From assembly GCA_037127255.1 (NCBI GenBank), contig JBANSL010000016.1, forward strand, positions 4,528,501-4,592,500: a stretch of 64,000 nucleotides of DNA, written 5' to 3'. The notes below the pieces were generated by a model. It did not search any database. It had not been told where the DNA came from and saw only the letters and a list, made by a program, of their open reading frames with translations. Position 1 is the stretch's first letter, and each line of letters starts with the position of its first letter. The DNA comes from Persicaria tinctoria (lineage: Eukaryota > Streptophyta > Magnoliopsida > Caryophyllales > Polygonaceae). Position numbers and translations under genes: made by a program. Shown one piece after another: positions 49,301-62,165 of this stretch.

Positions 49301-51561
49301 GTCTGTCAAGCTTATATGTTGTTCAGGATATCTCAATATTTTCAACGTGGGACAATCATCAACCAAAAAGTTAGGAAATCAGTTGTAACGTCGTACAAAG
49401 TTCAGAAATCATAGATAGATTGTATCCATTTTTTAAGTGCATTTTGTTGTTGTTGTTGCAGCACAACTCACATATGTAGTGCAACAAAGTATGCCAAGAA
49501 ACCCTGCAGCCAAGAACAAGGGTAAATTTGTGACTCTAACAGATTTCCTGGGCTTTGCCAAGAAAAAGGGTGTGTCAGGAATTTTAATCAACATAGAGGT
49601 AGATGTCTATGACCTTCCCAATTTTTTAAAATATGCATTTTTGTAGGGTAAATTTACGCAAAATCGCTCGAAATTTGGGCTACTTTGTGCAATATTAGTC
49701 CTTTCGGACAAAATTACATATAGACGCCCATCATTCATATTTTATTAATAATCTATCTAGTTGAGATCAGGTTCAGTATTGTACCATACTGTTTAAAAAA
49801 ATATTGAGAAAAAAATTTAGGCTCTTTTTGGCACAATAGTTTTTCGGAGCTTGTAGTTTTGATATTATATACTTTTAAATAAATTAAATATAAGATTTTA
49901 GTTTAATTAGTTTTTGGAATCATAGTTTTTCATCAGCTACTCACCCAAGCTTTTCGGAGCTTATGATTTTTTATTCAAAAGTTTTAATCAGCTACCCTAA
50001 CAACTAGGTTTCTCAAACATCATACTAACTTATTAACTTATACGGACTATTTAACACAAATAATTCATCAGCTTCAACTGCCCCATCGGCTACCTTTTAA
50101 CATAGCCTTTGTTTTTTTGACATGAGCCCTACAATAAACTATCTTAGGATGGTTTGGAGGTTGTAATGTACAATTTAGTTAGTTTTCCCAAAAGCCCCTA
50201 AATTACATGTGACTTGTATAATTTACCCTTTTATTTCCTCATTTTTCTAATGGAACAACTATTTGTGACAAAACCAGAATGCAGCCTACCTTGCTTCAAA
50301 CAAGAGCCTTGACATAACAAATGCAGTCACTTCAGCCTTGAAAAACGCCACATTCGACAAGCAATCCGACCAGAAGGTGTTCATCCGGTCAAGTGAAAGC
50401 TCGGTCCTAGCCAAGTTCAAGAGCTTCCCATCCTACCGAAAAGTGTACACTGTCAACACAAAGGGAATCACTTCCATTGATGAGGCAGCAGTGAAGGAGA
50501 TAAAGAAGGTTGCCGACACAATCAGCCTTCCGAAAGACGCCTTGATCATGCTCAACGGCTACTTCACCTCAAATGACACACACATTGTCAAGAAAATGCA
50601 TGATGCCAACATCTCTGTCCATGTATATGCTCTCTACAATGAGTTCACAAGTATGCCATTTGATATGTTTGCGGATCCATTGGTGAATTTCGCAACCTTT
50701 ATCGATGGGCTTGGAGTTGATGGTGTGGTCACTGATTATCCTGCAACAGCAAGAAACTATCTCAGTAAGTACAAGAGTTGCAAAATAAGATTTTTTTTTT
50801 CTCTCTTTTAAAACCCATTAGATTTATAACATTTCAAGAAAATCATTTGGTTGAACGCACACAAAAAGTATAATTCATGGGAAGTTAATTTATCAGAACT
50901 ATCATTCTCTGCATTTGTGTTACCCGAGAAATAGAAAAATATGTTTGGTTAAAAAATATCATAAATAGGGAATCAATTTAACTTGGGTTATTAAATATAT
51001 TTACTTCTTCAGGCTACCAATAGACGGTAATTTCTTTACTTTATCAAATTATATATTTTCACAATGCGCATTGGTTTTCACATGAAACCTCCTCTCCTTT
51101 TGGGATAAGGGAATGATATGCTCATCTTGACCCTCTAAGCTTTGCTTCGCGCAAGAACTCGTGGGGTTGTTGTTGTAAAACATGAACCAGATGAGGTCTA
51201 AAATCATATTTTTAGCTTTGAATTTTGACTCATATTCTTGATAAATTCACATAACTGTTGGTATTTTATTAATGTCACAGGGAGTCCATGTAGAGATGAA
51301 AAGGCTGAATATAGGATTCAACCTACATTAATCGGCAACATGCTTTCGATGATTGATCCAGGATCCATGCCACCCTCGCCTCAACCAGCACCAGCACCAG
51401 CAGCACTAAAGGTGGACGACGTGGTGGAGCCACCGCTGCCTTCAGTGTCTAACCCACCTGTAGACCATCAGAAAAACGCAAGCACCGGGGTCGTTGTTGC
51501 TAGCATGAATGTCTACATTATGTCAATCATGGTGTTAAGTGTTCTTTGTGGAAACCACTAA
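46341..51561 (+). CDS. Glycerophosphodiester phosphodiesterase-like protein (GDPDL; SHV3/SVL family), GPI-anchored
   Basis: SHV3/SVL proteins are GPI-anchored cell-surface proteins needed for cellulose and pectin organisation. Exons: 46341-46416, 46511-46807, 46931-47040, 47507-48008, 48518-48559, 48665-48946, 49462-49598, 50278-50764 and 51281-51561, giving 737 residues, the family's usual length. Seen: a signal peptide (1-18, MIRYLVLLSSLLLHVTKA), then two tandem GDPD-like domains. The first opens VIARGGLSGVFPDS with CDLQLTKD; the second opens LIISHNGASGDYP with DIIDCSVQMSKDG. A Pro/Ala-rich linker follows (PPSPQPAPAPAA), and a hydrophobic C-tail after NAS is a GPI signal. In the first domain the catalytic His of the HR motif is Ala and the downstream HD motif is absent, so activity is doubtful. 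Introns 3, 6 and 8 carry mobile elements. Gene order suggests an SVL4 (GDPDL6)-like orthologue. Confidence 0.94.
47153..47347 (+). mobile_element. Solo LTR of a small retroelement in GDPDL intron 3
   Basis: The 195-bp block starts TGTGAGAATCCGAG, ends TATCCCAACA and is flanked by the 5-bp direct repeat TATTG (47148-47152 and 47348-47352), the LTR-element pattern. TTTATAAGG inside could be its TATA box. A truncated relative lies at 38020. No internal coding region is present. Confidence 0.7.
49204..49356. repeat. Long palindrome (LTR-like repeat) in GDPDL intron 6
   Basis: The arms 49204-49254 and 49307-49356 are reverse complements over about 50 bp with few mismatches (core GTCCCACGTTGAAAATATTG). 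The central block AAAACCAATTGACAATGAGA recurs at about 16872 in a related copy. TGTTGGAATATGGG directly to the left suggests that the unit is an LTR with TGTTGG...CCAACA ends. Confidence 0.75.
51080..51178 (+). mobile_element. SINE tail remnant in GDPDL intron 8
   Basis: AACCTCCTCTCCTTTTGGG ... ATCTTGACCCTCTAAGC ... CTCGTGGGGTTGTTGTTG resembles the Au-type SINE 3' body and TTG tail seen at 36190. It is diverged and 5' truncated. Confidence 0.4.
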
Positions 51562-52540
51562 TTTCATTCCAATTGGATTGTATTGAACTGTTTTCTTTTG
51601 GTTTGGAGTGTTGGAGAGTTCATAAGGGGAAGCCCTGAAGGGAGAGCTTTGATGTAACATTTTATGTCAAAAACCAGTCATACTAACAAACCATTTATTT
51701 GATACCCATTTGGTAAATGTTTTCATATATGCAAAAAAATATGCAATAAGCTAAACATCATCATCATCTAGATGAGCTCGCAAAAGGCGCTTCTTCGTTA
51801 GCCTTACCGATAAGTCGGTAAGGGAGAAAAAGATGATTAAGGACAATCAAACATCTCAAATTGCAGTCAAGATTAAGGATAATCATACAATTGAACACAC
51901 ATTTTGTAGCTAACTGTACAATGCAGATGTAAATAAGTCATAACCATTCAAAAATTATCCCTGTCATACTATCCAAATGCAGGTGTAGCCGGAATGTGCA
52001 CAAGATCTAATGTACTAATACAGAGTAGTTTTACTACATCCATTACAATGTGTATCACCTCTATCTTTTGACACTGTATAAAGTCAAAAACTCAAAAATA
52101 GATTAAAAAAAACAGATTGCATCTGAAGTGATTTAAATACAGAAATTCCTCCCATGTTGATTGACCCTAAGAAAGAGAAATGAATACAGTAACCTCTCTC
52201 ATTCATTTGTTTATGCTGTCTTCCTCACTGCCACCTTTCTCATCCATTGCTTTTTATTGATCAATCGGATACACCAGCAACAGAGAAGCTTCTTGCCTTT
52301 CACTTTTCGTGCCACCGGGTTGACAAGCTGAGTGCTACATCCATGTGAGTACTTGCAGCAAAAAACATCAAACAACTACAAGGCGGCAATAATACAGAAA
52401 GTAGTTATTTGAACCTCAGATTATCAGGATTTTGCAAATGATGCTTCTTGAAATGTTGAAGGGTGGTCTCTAATGGGAGTCTGTCACGAAGAACTGCAAT
52501 CTGGAGCCAGAAGGACCAAGACAGATGGCTAGATCATCAC
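51562..52540. other. Convergent 3' regions of GDPDL and FIPS5
   Basis: The two genes end tail to tail with 979 bp between stop codons. I see only AT-rich 3'-UTR-like sequence and no further gene. Confidence 0.5.
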
Positions 52541-55500
52541 CTAGTTACTTGTCCATCGTCTCTTCCTGGGTGGGCGCTCCTGCTTAATTTCTGAATTCAC
52601 AGGAGCTTCGCCTGGGGTAGATGACAAGGGTTCATTCTCCAGCTTCTTGATAGTAGACGCATCCTTATCACTCGGCATTGGAAGTTTGAAGCGCTCGCTC
52701 CTCTTCTTTAACTTTGCTACAGTATCCAGATGCTTATCCTCCACGGGTTTCACTTCCCCTTCCTTTACGTCTGGCACTTCACTCTCTTTCCCTTCGGTTG
52801 GAGAACGACTCCTATCAACAGCCTGAGATTTCTTGGCAGGTTCATTTACAACTTTGGCAGAATGACCGGCACCTAGATTGTTATCTTTCCCAGCTGAAAT
52901 CATCAAGGAAGAAGATGGTTTAGCATTAGCAACATAATCTCTCTCTTTATGGCTTGCCCAGCGTTCCAATTTGGAGCGCCCTCTCTTGGAACCATGCTGC
53001 TCATCATCTGACGAAGCACCTTCCATCTTTTCTCTTGTAGTGCGAAGCTGATCTGAAACCCCCTGCCCAGCATTCCCCTTCTCACTTCTGCCTACCACAC
53101 CAGCCTAATCAAAGGGAAAACATGTGCAGTATTAAAGAAACAAATCAAATGGAAAAAATTTACACAACAAGGTAGAAGAAGATAAGAAAATATATTTTCA
53201 AATTCCTGAACTATTAGGATCCTTAATGCCATTTCTGATTTAATAATCCAAAATAACAATTGGTCTACATAGCCAGGCAAACCGATATGATAATACTATA
53301 TAAATGAGATGCCTCCATTACTGTATTACATGATGCAAATCATATTTTCAATATAAAAGCAACACTGAATAAATCAGGCAAACAGCAACAGAATAGACGA
53401 GGTAGAGATAGACAAAACAAGTGTCTGACAATTTATAACAGACGAGATCAGCAAGGATACTGGAAAATTTTAACTTAATGACGGTTATCAGATGATTTAA
53501 TCAACAGCGTTGTAAAGAGTGGAGGGAAAATGAAAATTAATACCCTGTATTTTGTTTCAATAGTTTATGACATGTGAATTTTCATTTTCCAAATAGTAAT
53601 TTGTTCAACATATACATAGTGACATACACATACCATCTCATTTCTACCACTTCTTTCTTCTTGAGGCTTCTTGGAAGAGCCTGAATTGTTTGGCTGACCC
53701 CTTTCAAATTCTTTACCCTTCCTCGAGTTTTCTTTAGGCCTTCTCTCGTGAACCCTTCGGTTATCAGATACATGCACAGCACGGTCGCTTCGAACAGTTG
53801 ACTTCTCTTGTCTTGATCTTTTCTCGTCGTGACCAAGTTTATCCTTCTGTGCCTCCTCGCTTCCTCTAACCTGCAAACTGCTTGCATCCTCAACTCTCTC
53901 TCTTCTTTTGTGTGGATCACCATTTCTTCCTGTGTCCTTGTATGAGTTGTCTCTCTCATTAACAATCCGTCCTTTATCTTCTACAATCCTTCCACTCCTA
54001 ATAGCAGCTCGTCCATCTTCTCTTTCCCTTCTTGACAAGCTGTCATCATAAGATTGTTTGGGGCGATCTCGATCATCCCTTTCTCTAGGGCGTTCAACCC
54101 TTTCTCTTTGCAACCAGCCCTCGTGTTTGGGCCTAACAGAGCGGTGATCGTCAGTATTCTCTCTTCTATGTTGTTCATCCCTTTTTCTCAGATCCAAACT
54201 TTCATCTCTTTCTCTCTTCCTACGACTGCTCTCTCTGTGCAAAATTTCATCCTTGCCAAAATGGTCCCCCCTCCTGGCATGCTCATCGTCCTTTCTTCTC
54301 TTGCTATTGGGATCATCCATATTTTCATATCTAGTCTTTAATGTATCATCCTTCTCCCTATAAGGCAATCCTGCATCTTTTTCATGATGCCCTCTCCAAC
54401 TACCATTTTCTAACGATTTCCTGGAAGGAAGATGTTCGTCTTTATTACTCCTCTCACCTTCTCTGACTTTTCCTCTATGTCTTGGTATCATTTCATCAGC
54501 ATGCTCATGCTTCCTTAAATCTTCACCTCCAAACTTTCTGCCATGTGGGTCCTCGTCTCGATGTTGTAACATGCCATCAGCATAATCCCTCTCTCTTCTC
54601 TTGTCAAATCCCTCAGATTTCACATGAGAACTGCGAGATGAGTAAGAATCCCGATTTCGGTGAGGATGGGAACCTTCTCTCCTTTTTGCCATCATTGTAT
54701 TCTTCTCAGTCCCCATATTTCCATCATGATCTTTTCTATGGCGACTCTGGCCATCTTCACCACAGTTTCTCTTGAGGTCTCTAGCGTGTGAAGAATACTC
54801 ATCTTGAATAACTTCTTCACCAGCAACAGTATACCCCTTTTGATGATCTCGGCTACTTCCTGTTGCTCTACTGTTATCACTACTTCTAGCCGCTTTCAGG
54901 TACCCCACATCTTCTTTAGCTGTCACAGGTTCAACCTGTGATTCTAGTTTAAGCTTCCTCATAGAATGGTCCTTGCTCTCATCCAATGTCCCAGAGGAAA
55001 CAACGGCACTTGAATTAACATCCTCTTTCTCCTTCCGGAAATTTTCTTCAGTTTCGAAAGTTTCATCATCTGACACAACTCTCTCTTCAAAGCTCAAGGC
55101 ATCACGGCTATCATTGCCCTCCATGCTTTCAATTGATTCCCCCTGCTTATCATCAACAGATTTTTCACCCTCACAAGGGGATGTGGAAACTTCCTTAACT
55201 TTCATCTGCCTGAACGCAAGGGAGTTCAAAGTAAATAAATATTTAGAGAAAACATCACCATAATTACCAAAATAAAACAGAGAGCCAAAACAAATATAGT
55301 AAAGAGCCGGAATAAGTAATGAAGTGTCCAGGAGGAAGAGACTAGGAATTAAAAAGATTTTTAATGGCCAAAAAGACAGTTTCTACTGTCTCAACCCTAC
55401 TCACCACTCAAGAGGGGAAAAGCACATCATTGTCTATTGGGAACTGAAAAAACAAAACCATGCAGAAGTACAGTTTCTGCTTTCTCAATCTCACTCACCA

Positions 55501-58500
55501 CCCAAGAGACAAGGAATTCTCATCATTTGTCTATATAACAGATAATCAGAGCAGAAAGGAGATCAGCTTCCAGTAATTACCTCTCTTCATATGAGGCCTC
55601 AACCTTATCAGATGGAGACATAGGTGAATTAGCTTTTGAACCAGGCAAATGCTGAGCTGATGCTTCTGGACGTAATGAAGATTCTTCCTCTGGTGTTTTG
55701 TCATGGCGAGATTTTGGTTGAGGTAATCTTCTGACATTGCCATCCCCTTTCCTACGATCAAGAGACTGTGGGAATCCATCAGAATATTCCTTTTCTATTT
55801 TTTCATCAACTTCTTCAACTGCATCATCTCTGATATCTTCCCTTGATGCATCATCATCATCTGGTGGATCGTGGGCTTCAGAGACAGCAGGTGAATCATC
55901 CTCAAGGGAATCCTGCAAGACGATCTGTTTCCCAGGCAAAGTTTACAAGTCTTGTGTCATGAGAGGAAAAATGAAGGCAGGAAAAAGCATCATAATACCT
56001 CAATAACTGTGTCCAGATCACGAAGCCGAGGAGGGCGAGTATCCATAGAGGGTAAACGCTCACCAGACCCAATGTCCACTTGTATAGGTCTTCCAGTTGG
56101 CTGCAATCAAATATCTGAAAATTCAGTGTAATACAAAACACAAAACAGAATACTTGAGATGATCCAGTCTTTTGTAGCATGAAAATGAAATTTGTATCAC
56201 TTAAGAAGCAGGGAAGGTGGATGTCCTAGGGTATCTCCCAAAAAAAAAAGCTAAAAAAAATGCATACAAGTGGTGGCCGCATGTGAGAAGTCCCTTTTGA
56301 TATGTCTCTTTGTCCTACATCCGGGTTTTGAACATTATAGCTTTCTGCTGAACGATTTTGAATGCCAGCTGCTGCTGCCGCTAGTTCAGGAGGCAAATCA
56401 GGATCATACACCTGAAAACATATTTTTTAAAAATAAAAAAGAAACTTGTAAATTGCAAGTCACCCGACAATGATCAAACAATACATTATAGGTAAGAAAT
56501 CACCTGCTCAGAGTGGCTACCAACAACATGCACATGAGTTTTATTTTTCATTGTAGACTCCAAACGCAATCGTTCCTGCACAAATAAGGTGTTTTCACTT
56601 CTTAGATGCCAGCAATATGCTATACCAAGCACAAAACATCCACTCACCAGCTGTTTGCAATAATCTTTCCAACTGTCCTCGTCCAAACCAAAGTTGAAAT
56701 AATCTGTTACATCATTACCAGGGTATTTCCATGGTTTTTCTTCAATGCTATCAATATCAATATCAAATATACTCCTGAAAACAATACAAAAGCTCCTAAG
56801 AAACTATAGGAACCGAGATCAAATAGCTACTCTTCCAGTTACTAAGCGTACATAATAACAGAAATTTTACCTGCTGAGCATGTGCTTACATCATCAGATG
56901 AATTATTCTTATGAAAAACAAACAATGCAGATGTTCAAATCACACTAATACGTTTGCAAAATTAGGTAAGAATAACAATTCCCAACAACAGGCAAGTGTC
57001 AGCAATATAAGAACTCAACATTACTAGAAAGCAGCGTTCCTTGACGCTAAGAGTTTATTATTATTTATATATATAAAATAAACAAGCTTTTACTTGTAAG
57101 AAAGCAAAGTTTCTTCACATAATCACCTTGAGAAGATATGAATCATTGTGAAAGCACAAGTACATGCTACAAATCAACGTTACATTTTGTTGAACATAAG
57201 CAAAAGCATACAGAGAGACTTTTCCCCTATAAAGTATAAATTATAGGTGATTTACAGACATTTTTGCTACATCTAAGGAAATGAAAATGATATATGCTGA
57301 AACAAGACCGACAGTTCAAGTAATTATGATCTACTAAAGTGCACATATTATATAGTCGAGTAATCTTGAGAAAACAAAAAGGATAAAACATTCCCTGAAA
57401 TCACTAATAGTTGGATAGACAATGAACAAAATAAAAAGTATGAAAAGGCGCAAATAATATTTACAGCCCTACAAGAGAAGAAAAAGGAATACTCGGATAA
57501 ATATAAACATAAAATAACAAAATACATTCACAACAGCATATTGAACTTAGGATACATACTTCTGAGGTGGAAGAGTAAATTCCCCGCCAAAACCACGCCC
57601 ATTGTTGCCCCAAGCTCCCGAATGAAAGCCTTTCTGCAAAGAAGGGCCCTTTATCCCAGCCTGCTTCCAATCACCTCTTCCACGTCCAACACCCACATTT
57701 ACAGGTGGACGGACTTGACCAGGACCTCCAGGTCCTCCAGGCAAAGGTGTTGCGCCAGGTCTCACATACTGCAAGCAAGATTAAGAAGGGATCTCAAACC
57801 TATAACATAAATAAATACAGAATGCATACGAAACTAGACCAACAAAGGTCACTGCCAAAAGGCAAGCCCTGAGACAACATTTCTCCCTTTTCCATTATCT
57901 GGTGAGAGAGCTGGAGGGAAAGTGCTATCCTAATCAAGGAGAATGAAGAAGAAAATCAATTAAGCAAAGAGCTAGGGAGAATTAAATTTAGAACCAAAAG
58001 GGGAAAACTCTTAATAAGAACCTCAACTTAAATTCTTGTGTTTTGTAGACAATACAAACCAAATCAGAGCTAAATAGTTGAGGGTAATCAGGTCTTCATG
58101 TTCAACATACATACTTCAATGAGAGCTTGTTCCAAACAGGTTTTATGTCATAGCTATGAATAAAGTATCAAATTCATAGATATACCGCTAATGACATCCT
58201 GTAGTAAAAAGATGATAAACAAACAAAGAAGAAAAACTACAAATGGCATGACCGCATGACTAACTTAAATTGTTAAACCATAACTACTTAAAAGCAAAGA
58301 AACAGATAAACAGAAAACAAGAAGACCATGCAATAATACCCAAACATGTATCATCATGAAATAGATGTAAGAGCTTATAACTCGAGACTTTATTTGGATA
58401 ATATAAGTTAAACGTGCTAAAGTTCGATGAATTATCTGTCTTTGATATATCAGTGCATCTGGCCTGTTCTTCTTAGATACTATAGCAAAACCACGGATGG

Positions 58501-60265
58501 CACTTGTTTTAGTCCAAGCGAATCCAAGATTCACTGAACTTTCAAACTTCAAATTTACCAGAAACTTTCAGTACGCATCTTCTACACAGGGATTTTGTTT
58601 AGTTATACGATATACAATGCCGCAATACATTTGATTTTCCAGTGCTGTCTGATGAGTATCTTTAGAGAACCTTCCTGTTATTGGGACTTGCAAGATGAAT
58701 TGATTTAAATGTTTTAAGCAACACATGCTTCCCTATATGAAAAGCTTAACTTTCTTGTAAAACATTTTCGACCCAAGAAACACTTGATCACAGCAGTTTG
58801 TTAATAAGTCCTGTAGAGGGTTGATAATGCAGAGATAATACCTAATCTCTATTTAAGAAAAAAATCTTTTTTAAAACTATTTGAATTATATGCAAGAGTG
58901 ACAATTGCTCAATTCGCGCATCAAGGACTATTGTGTACTGATTGAACCTTTACTATGGGATACAATGGAGGAGATAATCTGTGAAACAGACAAGCAACCT
59001 GTGGTCTACCATATCAGAGGAACATTGGACATTCACAAAGCATTAAATGGATTAAACAAAGAACAATGCATATCATTGATTTGAACAAACCCCATACATA
59101 ACCAATATCTGCCTATATATGACAGCAAACAATACCTAACTCTATCCATCCACTGAATGGTGAATACAAGGGTTGTATTCCATTTATAATGTTACAATTT
59201 ACAAGCTAGAGAGATCAAACTAGTGAACCTCATCACAAGTGTCAAGTACAATTGAAAAGCTAAGACGGTTATTCGGGCAACATGACTGACCTTAAACTGC
59301 GAATGAAATGGGTGATACCCGTAGTTCCCAAAACCAATCTTTGGAGCCAAAGGGACACCTCCATTAGCTTTCCCAGCCTCCCCAGCTTCCTTCCTCTCAC
59401 CGTCGGGTGCCTGGCTTGCATCCTCTCCCCATCCTTGCTCGTCTGGCGGCGGATGATGAACAGCATCCATGTCAGAAACAATCACCAGGGGATCACCATC
59501 TTCGTCCTCATCGTCGTCGTCGCCGTTACCAACATTACCGTCCCCGGCCATTGGACCTTGATGGTGGTGGATGTGAGGCTGGTGGTCGTCATTCAACACA
59601 ATTTGCAAATCGTCCTCACTGTCGCTCTCCGAGTCATCCCCTGGAGCACTGATCTCTTCTTGCGCGATAACATTGGGATTCTTCGCACTGTCTTCGAGCT
59701 GGGGGATAGAAATGCCAGGTATAGCAGGGCCATCATCTCCTTGATCGACTTGGATACCCCAATTATCATCTTTGTCGATAGATTCAGCGCCCTTGGATGC
59801 AACCGGACCGTCAATGGCGTCAAATTTCCTATCCTCCTCGTCGTCCACCGCAACAGGCTCGGTATTCAAATTAAAATCATCGCGCCCCAAAACCCTAGCT
59901 TGAGAGACCTCGCTACACGGCTCCTCCAGAGGCAAATTCGCCGAAACTCCGCTGAATCCGTGAGTTTCAAGAACCGGCGGATCTTGACGAGGGAGATTGA
60001 AACTCGCTTCGCAGGTCTGATTCGAAGGACCGCGATTAAGAGCGGGACTGGGATCGGTATTCAGATTGAAACTGAGTTTGAAACTGGAACTGGAGGGAGC
60101 TGGTAGCGTGACGTCGTCGGAGTGAAGCGCGGAGGCGGCGGCGTTCTCGATCGGAGGTGCGGCGGGCTCCGATCGAGGAGGGGGCTGGGCCTGTAGAGCG
60201 GATGAAGAGGCGAAGGGCTGAAGAACGTCGGTGTAGAGATCGCCGAATTCATCATCGTCTTCCAT
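52541..60265 (-). CDS. FIPS5: FIP1-like pre-mRNA polyadenylation factor (FIPS5 type)
   Basis: FIP1 is a CPSF-associated subunit that recruits poly(A) polymerase to mRNA 3' ends in the nucleus. Exons in transcript order: 60265-59291, 57768-57560, 56774-56648, 56575-56504, 56411-56268, 56100-55999, 55924-55581, 55209-53634 and 53104-52541, giving 1370 residues. Seen: acidic N-terminus MEDDDEFGDLYTDVLQPF, DSDSEDDLQIVLND, a Gly/Pro-rich exon 2 (YVRPGATPLPGGPGG), and the diagnostic Fip1 motif in exon 3 (about 396-437: EEKPWKYP....TDYFNFGLDEDSWKDYCKQL). Then VYDPDLPPELAAAAA, GRPIQVDIGSGERLPS, and a very long Arg/Asp/Glu/Ser-rich (RE/RS-like) C-terminus (exons 8-9) ending in RPPRKRRWTSN. Longer than the Arabidopsis protein as I recall it, mainly in the RE region. 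Exon 8 must start at 55209; the AG four bases downstream would create a stop. Confidence 0.94.
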
Positions 60266-61290
60266 GGATGGCCGGGATCGGATAGGAACGACGGCGAATT
60301 AAGGGTTTTGGGGGGAGTTTGGAGAGGGGAGTGTTTGTGTTGCTGCGGGCTGCGGCTGCGTGTGGGGGATGGAGTTCAGGGAGTTCCCAGTCGGCCAGTC
60401 CTACTCCTACTGCCATACCACTTACATGATTTTTCTTTATTTTCTAAATAATGTAATTAACAATTGCATTTGTTTTTTCTAAATATATGAAAATATAAAC
60501 TATATATAAATATTTTACAATAATTAAACAAATGTATCTAGGATATTATCTACTAAATTTGGAATGCATTTTTTTATGTGTAATTAACAATTGCATTTTT
60601 TTTATAAAGGTATTATCGTTTTTATCAACTGAGTCAACAAGTGTTGTAGTGAGTTTAAAAGATTTAACTCATGTTATGAGAATATAGTTTATTAAATTAG
60701 ATAGAACTACTTTATGAATCATAATGTCTAATTTTATTTGATTGTTTAATTGTATTTTTTTATATAAATCATGAATTTGTTTAGTTTTTAAAAAACAAAT
60801 AGTGATTGTTTGATCAAGTAAAAAAAATGTTTGACCAACTAAAGAAATCCAATTAAAAACATTGTTATCAAGATCGCTTTGTTGATCCCTTTTATTATCT
60901 CTCCGGCAATCTAATATATCTCATATTTAACCATATATTATTCATTAATCACGTCTCATCTTTTTTTTTCACTTCTCAGTATATATCCCTCTCCATTCAT
61001 ACGTACAATGAACTCCTCTACTTCCTCTTTCATCCAATCTTATTCCATCTAAAATTGAATAAAACATAACTAGCCTCGAAAGAATAAGGGTTAACTTTCA
61101 TCCCCTTCCAACTCATTCAATCTCTTCTTGAAATGAAATCTATTGATTTTTTTTTATTAGACAATAATTCGAGGATCAGACAAACCTGACTCATCGAGAA
61201 ACCGATAAAGTCGACAGAAAACATATTTAATTATAAAATATTTGCAACACTCACACCAATCCTCTTCACAATGTGAAAACCCACGGAAAT

Positions 61291-61355
61291 TATAGAATGT
61301 TGCAACACTCACACAAATCCTCTTGGATTGGTGTGAGTGTTGCAAACATTCTATA
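61291..61355. repeat. Near-perfect hairpin with TTGCAACACTCACAC arms
   Basis: TATAGAATGTTGCAACACTC on the left is matched by GAGTGTTGCAAACATTCTATA on the right, a stem near 28 bp with a few-base loop. A further copy of the arm (TTTGCAACACTCACACCAAT) stands at about 61240, and a related arm is at about 28550 near the response regulator. It is probably a MITE remnant. Confidence 0.65.
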
Positions 61356-61897
61356 TTTAATGATTTTATTCCTATTCAAGTGCCCTATACTCGAACAAGC
61401 CACTACTCTGACAAAAACATATTTTAAAGTGAGAACCTTTAAACGATATATATCAAAAAAATACGATAAAATAAATACGTGGTAAAGAGACAACACTTAA
61501 ACGAGTTTTAGACCCATTAAGACAATATTTAATTATTTTCTTATATTTTAACGTTGGCATGTCCATAATGCATAGACAAATAATACAGTAATTATAACTC
61601 ACAAACTAACCAAATATTTTTATACACTAATCAAACAAGTGTAAATTGAACAAATGAAAAAATGATAACATTTGAAGCATGGGAATAAAACCGGGTCATT
61701 TTTGCAAATTTTCAAGAATTAGGTCTATTTTCGCAAAGTTAGCAGTTTGGGGGGTCATTTACCTCCATTCTCTCAATAAATATTAAAAACAGAAAAAAAA
61801 ACAAATTGAAAATATAAAAACTGGGTGGTGCGAACAGAGAGAGGAAGAAAGAGGAGGCGCCAGATCTTCCACTTAGCTCCGACCCCGATCGCCACTT

Positions 61898-61919
61898 CCG
61901 CCGCCGCCGCCGCCGCCGC
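61898..61919 (+). repeat. (CCG)7 microsatellite in TRS31 leader
   Basis: Seven CCG units lie in the presumed 5' leader, about 250 bp before the start codon and upstream of the likely leader intron. Confidence 0.8.
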
Positions 61920-62165
61920 TCCTCGCCATTAGAAGCTCGCCGCGCCACCTCCTCTTCACCGATCCAAGGAGCGGACCTGCCTTGAACGCCCAGGTTTTAA
62001 TTTTTAGGGTTTCTTGCCCAGATATCTGATCCGGATTCCGGGGAATGAACACCTCCAGGCGAATTCTTAATAGCCATAGATCTAGGGCATGTATGAATAT
62101 CTATTGTCCAATTTTGATTTTGATTTGCATCGCAAAATCTCAGGACTGCCACTGGTCGAGAAACG

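Larger units (their letters stand above)
60266..62165. other. Divergent intergenic region between FIPS5 and TRS31
   Basis: It holds both promoters and leaders. The FIPS5 leader lies at about 60266-60380 (GC-rich). The middle is AT-rich with a hairpin at 61291. The TRS31 leader holds a CCG run (61898-61919), and a 5'-UTR intron is likely at 61994-62143 (CAG-GTTTTAAT to ATCTCAG). Confidence 0.55.
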
